A DNA stretch of 35,405 nt from Planctomycetia bacterium (GTDB lineage Bacteria; Planctomycetota; Planctomycetia; Pirellulales; Thermoguttaceae), in contig JAUNSU010000034.1 in the NCBI GenBank assembly GCA_030539035.1, forward strand, positions 1 through 35,405, in the 5' to 3' direction. Shown here in pieces: positions 31,228 to 35,405 of this stretch (the stretch's first letter is position 1; the number at the start of each line of letters is the position of its first letter). A program made the translations under genes and the position numbers. Under the pieces are notes generated by a model, which saw only the letters and a program-made list of their open reading frames with translations, had not been told where the DNA came from and did not search any database.

Positions 31228-32406
31228 TTATCGGGAAGGCAGCTTTTTGAACGAAAACGGCTTTCCCCGTTCGATCTTGGCATCCAGAATTTTATCCGGC
31301 GCGGGAAGATTCTCCCCTTCCGGATCGATCCGCTGCAGTTCGGAGAGAACGTTCATACCTTCGACGACCCGTCCGAAAACCGTATGCTGATTGTTCAGGA
31401 AAAAGGTCGGAACAAATGTGAGGAAGAACTGCGATCCCCCTGTATCCGGACCCGCATGGGCCATACTGATCGATCCGCGAAAATGTTTGCGCGCGTTCTC
31501 CTGCCGGCATTCACACGGAATGCAATAGCCGGGACCTCCTGCTCCCGATCCGGTCGGATCGCCCCCCTGCGCCATAAAGTAAGGAAGAACCCGATGGAAG
31601 GGAACATCCTTATAAAATCCTTTATCGACCAGGGTCAAAAAATTCCCCACCGCGTTGGGGGCTTCATCCTTGAATAATTCAAGAACAATATCTCCTTTGG
31701 TTGTTTTAAGACGAACAAGGGGAAGATCCTCTTTCGCCTGCTTTTCCCGAAGCGCTTTTTCTTCCGGCCAGTACTTCTTGTACATCGGAAGCGCCTGCTG
31801 CAGCATCACGCGGATCCGGAGCTCGTTCTTCGGATCCGCCTTTTCCACGGCTCCTTTCGCGTCGGCTTCCTTAAACCATTTTTCCGCATCCTCAAGTTCC
31901 ATTACGTTGAACGCGGCGTAAGCGGCGTAGGCGTAAAGAACTTCCAAACCGGCGGGAAGCGGCGATTCACACAGAACTTTCGCGATCGAATACGCTGTCT
32001 CATAATCTTCTTTCGCAACGGTGATCCACTGGAGCATCGCAAAAAGGAACTGCGCCAGTTCGGGATCCTCTCCCTTGGAAACCTTCCATGCGGAAAGGGC
32101 AAGCGGAACAAGGTCCTTCTGGATCTTGTCCGTTTTTTCCACCAGCGGATTGAATTCCGCGATTATTTTATCCTTTTGCTGCGGAGTTGCCGTCTGATAT
32201 TCCGCTTTAAGAGATCGGAGGGTTTTCAGATACCCCTTATATTCCGTCAATTTTTCGTCGAACGCTTTTCGTTCCGCTGTCTGAGGAACCGATCCGGCGG
32301 AAGCTCCTGCGGGAGCCGCTTTTTCGGCCGGTTTTTCCTGGCCCAGAGCGGGAATTACGGTAAGTCCCAAAAAAAGGATCCAACAAAAAAATCTGTTTTT
32401 CTTCAT
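31228..32406 (-). CDS. Secreted cyclophilin with N-terminal helical domain
   Basis: 392 aa. A signal peptide (MKKNRFFCWILFLGLTVIPALG) is followed by an Ala/Pro linker and a mostly helical region at about 45-220, rich in Ala, Glu and Lys, with a TPR-like stretch (EVLYAYAAYAAFNVMELEDAEKWFKEADAKG). The cyclophilin domain is at about 230-390: FHRV (Phe270, Arg272), FMAQGGDPTGSG, SMAHAGPDTGGSQFFLTF and HTVFGRVVEGMNVL, with the catalytic Arg kept. Between GGPGY and SISMAHAG sits an insertion with Cys295, Cys298 and Cys300 (CIPCEC), absent from the cytoplasmic cyclophilin at 6849-7289. Probably an envelope foldase. It has its own promoter upstream. Confidence 0.9.
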   Translation of the reverse strand: MKKNRFFCWILFLGLTVIPALGQEKPAEKAAPAGASAGSVPQTAERKAFDEKLTEYKGYLKTLRSLKAEYQTATPQQKDKIIAEFNPLVEKTDKIQKDLVPLALSAWKVSKGEDPELAQFLFAMLQWITVAKEDYETAYSIAKVLCESPLPAGLEVLYAYAAYAAFNVMELEDAEKWFKEADAKGAVEKADPKNELRIRVMLQQALPMYKKYWPEEKALREKQAKEDLPLVRLKTTKGDIVLELFKDEAPNAVGNFLTLVDKGFYKDVPFHRVLPYFMAQGGDPTGSGAGGPGYCIPCECRQENARKHFRGSISMAHAGPDTGGSQFFLTFVPTFFLNNQHTVFGRVVEGMNVLSELQRIDPEGENLPAPDKILDAKIERGKPFSFKKLPSR

Positions 32407-32474
32407 AATTATTCTCTTGCCTTTATTGTTAGTCTTGAAACCCCTGCTATACTCTAAGGAGAATCTCCACCACC

Positions 32475-32503
32475 ATTATAAAATAAAAAAGCGGAAGCCG
32501 CAA
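32475..32503 (-). promoter_or_regulatory. Promoter of the secreted cyclophilin gene, overlapping a short hairpin
   Basis: Minus strand: TTGCGG, 17-bp spacer, perfect TATAAT (forward ATTATA 32475-32480), about 70 bp before ATG 32406. On the same strand, GCGG-CTT-CCGC followed by TTTTTT overlaps the -35 and spacer and would look like a small intrinsic terminator to polymerase coming from upstream. The divergent rsmD gene starts at 32578. Confidence 0.5.
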
Positions 32504-32577
32504 GTCCCCGAAATCAATTCCTCCGAATTTTAAACGATCTTTCGGGAATTGTTCCGGATTCCGCAGAGGATCATTTC

Positions 32578-33633
32578 ATGAAAAAAAGAAAAAAAGAATG
32601 GAACAAGGACACCTTTTCCTTTCGTTCCGCACGCGATAAAAAATCGGACAAGCGTCCGGCCGACTCCGATTCCGACGACTCTTCGGAGCAGATCGCCGGT
32701 AAACTTTCCTATTCCGACGTCTACGTAATCGGAAAGGGCGATAAAACGGATCTCCTCGGGACCCGTGCGAATCTTTCCCCTTCAGACAAGGCTCGTCTCC
32801 GCGAGATCGAAGGCCAGCTTGTCCGAAAACGGTTTTTGGCAAGCGAAGATTTCCTCCGGTATTATAAAGAGGCCCAGGAACTTCTCTCTCCCGGCGAAAG
32901 GGAAGGTGAAAAAAAGACCCCTTCCAAAAGAAAGAAGCTGAAAGAAGACGCTCCGAAAGATCTTCCACTTCCTTCCGTACAACGGGGCAAGGCGGGCCGA
33001 AATGTCGGAAGTGAACCGGGCGAACGGGGCTCTTCCGCCGGACTGCGGATCATTGGCGGGCGATTGCGCGGTTCCCGATTGAAATACGGCGGCGACAATC
33101 GGGTACGTCCAATGAAGGATCGTGTCCGGGAATCCGTTTTCAATCTGATCGGAACGGCGGCCAAGGGGCTTCATGCCGTCGATCTGTTTGCGGGAACAGG
33201 AGCGTTGACATTTGAAGCGATCAGCCGGGGCGCGGCGTCGGGAACGATGATCGAGATCCATTTCCCCTCCGCGCGAATCATCAGGGACAATATTGCCGCG
33301 CTTGAGGAAAAAGAGGCGGGATTCGGCCAAAAAATTGATCTGATCACAACGGATATTTTCTTTTTTGCGAGGGAAGAAAAAAATCTCGCAGATCGAATCC
33401 CGCACGAGGTTCCCTGGTTGGTCTTTTGTTCTCCGCCTTATGATTTTTATCTGGATCGGCAGGAGGAGATGCTTGATCTGATAGAAAAATTCCGGAAAGC
33501 GGCCCCGAAGGAGTCTCTTTTTGTGATCGAAGCGGACGAACGATTCGATTTTGATCTGCTGGGCGTTCCGCTTCTTCCCTCAAAGCGCCGGTCCTATCCT
33601 CCAGCGGAGATCGGAATTTTTGCCGTCTCCTGA
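32578..33633 (+). CDS. rsmD: RsmD-family 16S rRNA guanine-N2 methyltransferase with long N-terminal extension
   Basis: 351 aa, against about 180-200 for ordinary RsmD. The C-terminal part from about 156 is RsmD: LRIIGGRLRGSRL, RVRPMKDRVRESVFNLIG, the SAM motif DLFAGTGALTFEAISRGA (202-219) and IEIHFPSARIIRDNI. RsmD methylates G966 of 16S rRNA. The catalytic (D/N)PPY motif reads SPPY (285-288, VFCSPPYDFY), a less common variant. The first ~155 residues are highly charged (KKRKKEWNKD, SDSDDSSEQ, KKTPSKRKKLKED) with one predicted folded bit around 44-105. The start is the first ATG after a gap; the charged extension may be real or partly over-extended, since no strong Shine-Dalgarno was seen further downstream. 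Confidence 0.86.
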   Translation: MKKRKKEWNKDTFSFRSARDKKSDKRPADSDSDDSSEQIAGKLSYSDVYVIGKGDKTDLLGTRANLSPSDKARLREIEGQLVRKRFLASEDFLRYYKEAQELLSPGEREGEKKTPSKRKKLKEDAPKDLPLPSVQRGKAGRNVGSEPGERGSSAGLRIIGGRLRGSRLKYGGDNRVRPMKDRVRESVFNLIGTAAKGLHAVDLFAGTGALTFEAISRGAASGTMIEIHFPSARIIRDNIAALEEKEAGFGQKIDLITTDIFFFAREEKNLADRIPHEVPWLVFCSPPYDFYLDRQEEMLDLIEKFRKAAPKESLFVIEADERFDFDLLGVPLLPSKRRSYPPAEIGIFAVS

Positions 33634-33733
33634 AAAAAATATTTTTGTTTGGAACCGCGAATAAAATCAATATAAAATTCGGGGCTGATAAAAGAAAAGA
33701 TCCGCGATTTTTTTGAAAGCCTCGATTTCTTTC

Positions 33734-33762
33734 TTGACATTCCCTTTTAAATCAATTAGAAT
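33734..33762 (+). promoter_or_regulatory. Promoter of the DUF1559 gene
   Basis: Consensus TTGACA (33734-33739), 17-bp spacer, TAGAAT (33757-33762, 5 of 6), about 65 bp before the first ATG (33828). One of the best promoters in the window, which suggests high expression. Confidence 0.65.
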
Positions 33763-33844
33763 ATTAGAAAACTGTTCGTTTACTTTCAATTTTTGAATTC
33801 GAAAACTCTTTAAATGGAGAAAAAAGCATGAAAGCCCAGAGAAA

Positions 33845-34939
33845 ATGTCAAACTGGGGGGGAGAAAATAGCAATTTATTAAATCGCTTTTTCAAAGCCTG
33901 CGGATTTACTCTTGTCGAACTTTTGGTCGTAATCGCGATTATTGGAATCTTGATCGGACTTCTTTTGCCCGCTGTTCAGGCAGCACGGGAAGCGGCCCGG
34001 CGAATGCAGTGTACGAATAATCTCAAACAGATCGGGATCGGATTGCATAATTATCACGATTCCCATAAAAGCTTTATGGTCGGTTGCCAAGTGCGCAATG
34101 GAGCAACAAGCTCTTGGGCTGAACCGTGCAGTAACTGGCGTGTGTTCATTCTTCCCTTCATTGAACAAGCCTCGCTTTTTCAGTCGCTTGATCTTAAACA
34201 AAAGATTTCCGCCGGTTCTTTGCAAACCAGCCCGACCCATGTCAATTTTAAAGCTCTTCACCGAAAATCGGTTCCCTGCTATGATTGTCCTTCTGATGAA
34301 GTGGAGCCTTTTTCAAATCCAATTAAAGACACCTATAATAAAAATACGCAGTTCCAGTTGGTCGATTATGTCGGGATTGCCGGGGCTTATCCTGATCCGG
34401 CGAATCGGCCTGTTGTTGTTCGAGTGAGCTATTCTTATATGACCAGTGTTGCTCTGTTTACAATCAATGAGTATAAAAACATGAACGATGCTCTTGACGG
34501 AACATCGAACATCATGGCTTTCAGTGAACAGTCTGCCTTGCTGACAACAAGTCGAAAATACATTCGGGCCAATACCTTTGGCTCCTGGAACGGAGGATGT
34601 TCGATGGCCGCTCCAGCAACAGGGGAAACAACATTTAAATGGGAAAATGTGACCGTTCGAAAACTTTTGGAAGCGGGAGCAACGGACGCGTCCGGATCGT
34701 GTTCCGGTTCCCTTTGGACGCCTGGGATTACCGTGATCGCATCCGGGATCAATCCGTCAACAGTGGGAAATCCGATAGATTCCGTCTATAAGACCTGCAC
34801 GCCGCTTTCCTCCAATCATGCGGGCGGGGTCAACAGCTGCTTTGCGGACGGAAGTGTCCATTTTCTCTCGGAAACGATCGAATTTCTGCTTTTAAGAAAA
34901 CTGGCCGTTGCCGATGATGGACTTACGATTGAATTATAA
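33845..34939 (+). CDS. DUF1559 prepilin-like secreted protein
   Basis: 364 aa. A type IV prepilin leader, ACG-FTLVELLVVIAIIGILIGLLLPAVQAAREAARRMQC, with cleavage between Gly20 and Phe21 and the key Glu25, followed by the DUF1559 body: NNLKQIGIGLHNYHD, a central beta-rich part, and the C-terminal NHAGGVNSCFADGSVHFLSE. DUF1559 is a large planctomycete family, probably pseudopilin-like. The reading frame begins at ATG 33845, but a better-placed ATG at 33828 (GGAG 8 bases upstream) leads into a 7-G run (33855-33861) one base out of frame. See the finding on this. A lipoprotein gene follows by 15 bp, the usual pairing in this group. Confidence 0.9.
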   Translation: MSNWGGENSNLLNRFFKACGFTLVELLVVIAIIGILIGLLLPAVQAAREAARRMQCTNNLKQIGIGLHNYHDSHKSFMVGCQVRNGATSSWAEPCSNWRVFILPFIEQASLFQSLDLKQKISAGSLQTSPTHVNFKALHRKSVPCYDCPSDEVEPFSNPIKDTYNKNTQFQLVDYVGIAGAYPDPANRPVVVRVSYSYMTSVALFTINEYKNMNDALDGTSNIMAFSEQSALLTTSRKYIRANTFGSWNGGCSMAAPATGETTFKWENVTVRKLLEAGATDASGSCSGSLWTPGITVIASGINPSTVGNPIDSVYKTCTPLSSNHAGGVNSCFADGSVHFLSETIEFLLLRKLAVADDGLTIEL

Positions 34940-34954
34940 AAAGGGGCACAAAAT

Positions 34955-35362
34955 ATGAGAATCAGATCAATTCTGCTGGGCGCATTGCTTCTTGTGTTTC
35001 TTTCTCTTCCGTTGGGCTGCGGACCGGCCAAACCGCCGTCGGGAACGATTACCGGAACGGTAAAGCTCGACGGGGTACCTGTTCCGCTCGGCCAGGTGAA
35101 CTTTATCAATACGGACATGGGCGTTCGCGCTTCGGCCGATATTGATTCGACCGGAAAATACGAGATTCTGAAAGATCAGATACGGGTCGGCAAGTACACG
35201 GTAACGGTGCTCCCTCCGGAAATCGCACCTATGGAGAAACCGCCGGAGAATCTTAAAGATTTCAAGGTTCCGAAAAAATTCCAGGACGACAGTCGGCCGA
35301 TCTATACGGTCGAAATAAAAGAGGGGAAAAACACCTATGATCTGGACCTGAAAAGCAAGTAA
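34955..35362 (+). CDS. Small lipoprotein with carboxypeptidase-regulatory-like fold
   Basis: 135 aa. A signal peptide ends in a lipobox (LPLGC, Cys at about 22). The mature part begins with PSGTITGTVKLDGVPVPLGQVNFINTD, then DIDSTGKYEI and IRVGKYTVTVLPP, the strand pattern of the transthyretin/carboxypeptidase regulatory-like (CarboxypepD_reg) fold; the C-terminus has KNTYDLDLKSK. AAGGGG precedes ATG. Such a lipoprotein commonly follows a DUF1559 gene in planctomycetes; its function is unknown. The stop is almost at the start of the terminal heptad repeats. Confidence 0.88.
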   Translation: MRIRSILLGALLLVFLSLPLGCGPAKPPSGTITGTVKLDGVPVPLGQVNFINTDMGVRASADIDSTGKYEILKDQIRVGKYTVTVLPPEIAPMEKPPENLKDFKVPKKFQDDSRPIYTVEIKEGKNTYDLDLKSK

Positions 35363-35365
35363 AAA

Positions 35366-35405
35366 TAGTGTTTAGTGTTTAGTGATTAGTGATTAGTGAT
35401 TAGCG
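35366..35405. repeat. Tandem 7-bp repeats at the right edge
   Basis: Units in perfect register: TAGTGTT, TAGTGTT, TAGTGAT, TAGTGAT, TAGTGAT, then TAGCG at the window edge. The array begins 4 bp after the lipoprotein stop codon and continues past the end of the window, so its length is unknown. It has no spacers of CRISPR type. Confidence 0.85.

Noticed and set aside
35366-35405. CRISPR array
   Set aside because: Seven-bp units are directly adjacent, without spacers, and no cas gene is present.

Overview
The window looks like a chromosomal piece of a planctomycete (or a close PVC relative) of moderate GC. The signs are: a DUF1559 prepilin-like secreted protein followed by a small lipoprotein at the right end; a planctomycete-type ECF sigma factor; a TPR/SUMF1-type lipoprotein; tandem clpP genes; a C25 (gingipain-like) secreted peptidase; and many secreted or lipobox proteins of no known family. 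The species cannot be told from this sequence. No rRNA, tRNA, CRISPR array, IS element or prophage was seen.

Layout. 1-363: no gene, but two diverged copies of an ~85-bp GC-rich repeat. 364-1635 (-): TPR/SUMF1 lipoprotein. 1636-2287: gene-poor, with a remnant of an XRE-type antitoxin. 2288-8656 (+): housekeeping genes (HIT hydrolase, NAD kinase, secreted lactonase-like propeller, guaA, cyclophilin, xseB, polyprenyl synthase). 8830-9483 (+): ECF sigma factor, facing clpX (-) across a bidirectional terminator. 11573-19152 (+): the most distinctive block, comprising a large low-complexity secreted protein, an ExbB/TolQ-type proton-channel protein, a PilM-PilN fusion, a PilO protein with a PilP/GspC-like tail, and a secreted metallophosphoesterase. 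19314-23263 (+): small conserved-looking protein, LysE-like membrane protein, clpP1, clpP2, coiled-coil lipoprotein, FabZ-like dehydratase. 23288-30517 (-): a tightly packed run (nuclease-like protein, C25 peptidase, galK, small membrane protein, site-2-protease-like M50 peptidase, hemC, MFS transporter). 30779-32406 (-): stand-alone response regulator and a secreted cyclophilin. 32578-35362 (+): RsmD with a long N-terminal extension, DUF1559 protein, small lipoprotein. The window ends in a 7-bp tandem repeat.

How the genes work together. Proteostasis is well represented: ClpX, two ClpP subunits, an M50 intramembrane-type protease, a C25 protease and two cyclophilins. The 14.2-19.2 kb operon joins a proton-channel family protein to inner-membrane type IV pilus/type II secretion scaffold proteins, without the usual ATPases, secretin or ExbD partner in view. 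This is the best candidate for an undescribed envelope system; its function is inferred only from family resemblance and gene order.

Limits: all assignments come from reading motifs by eye. No database search was run, and start codons were chosen from Shine-Dalgarno spacing and family lengths.
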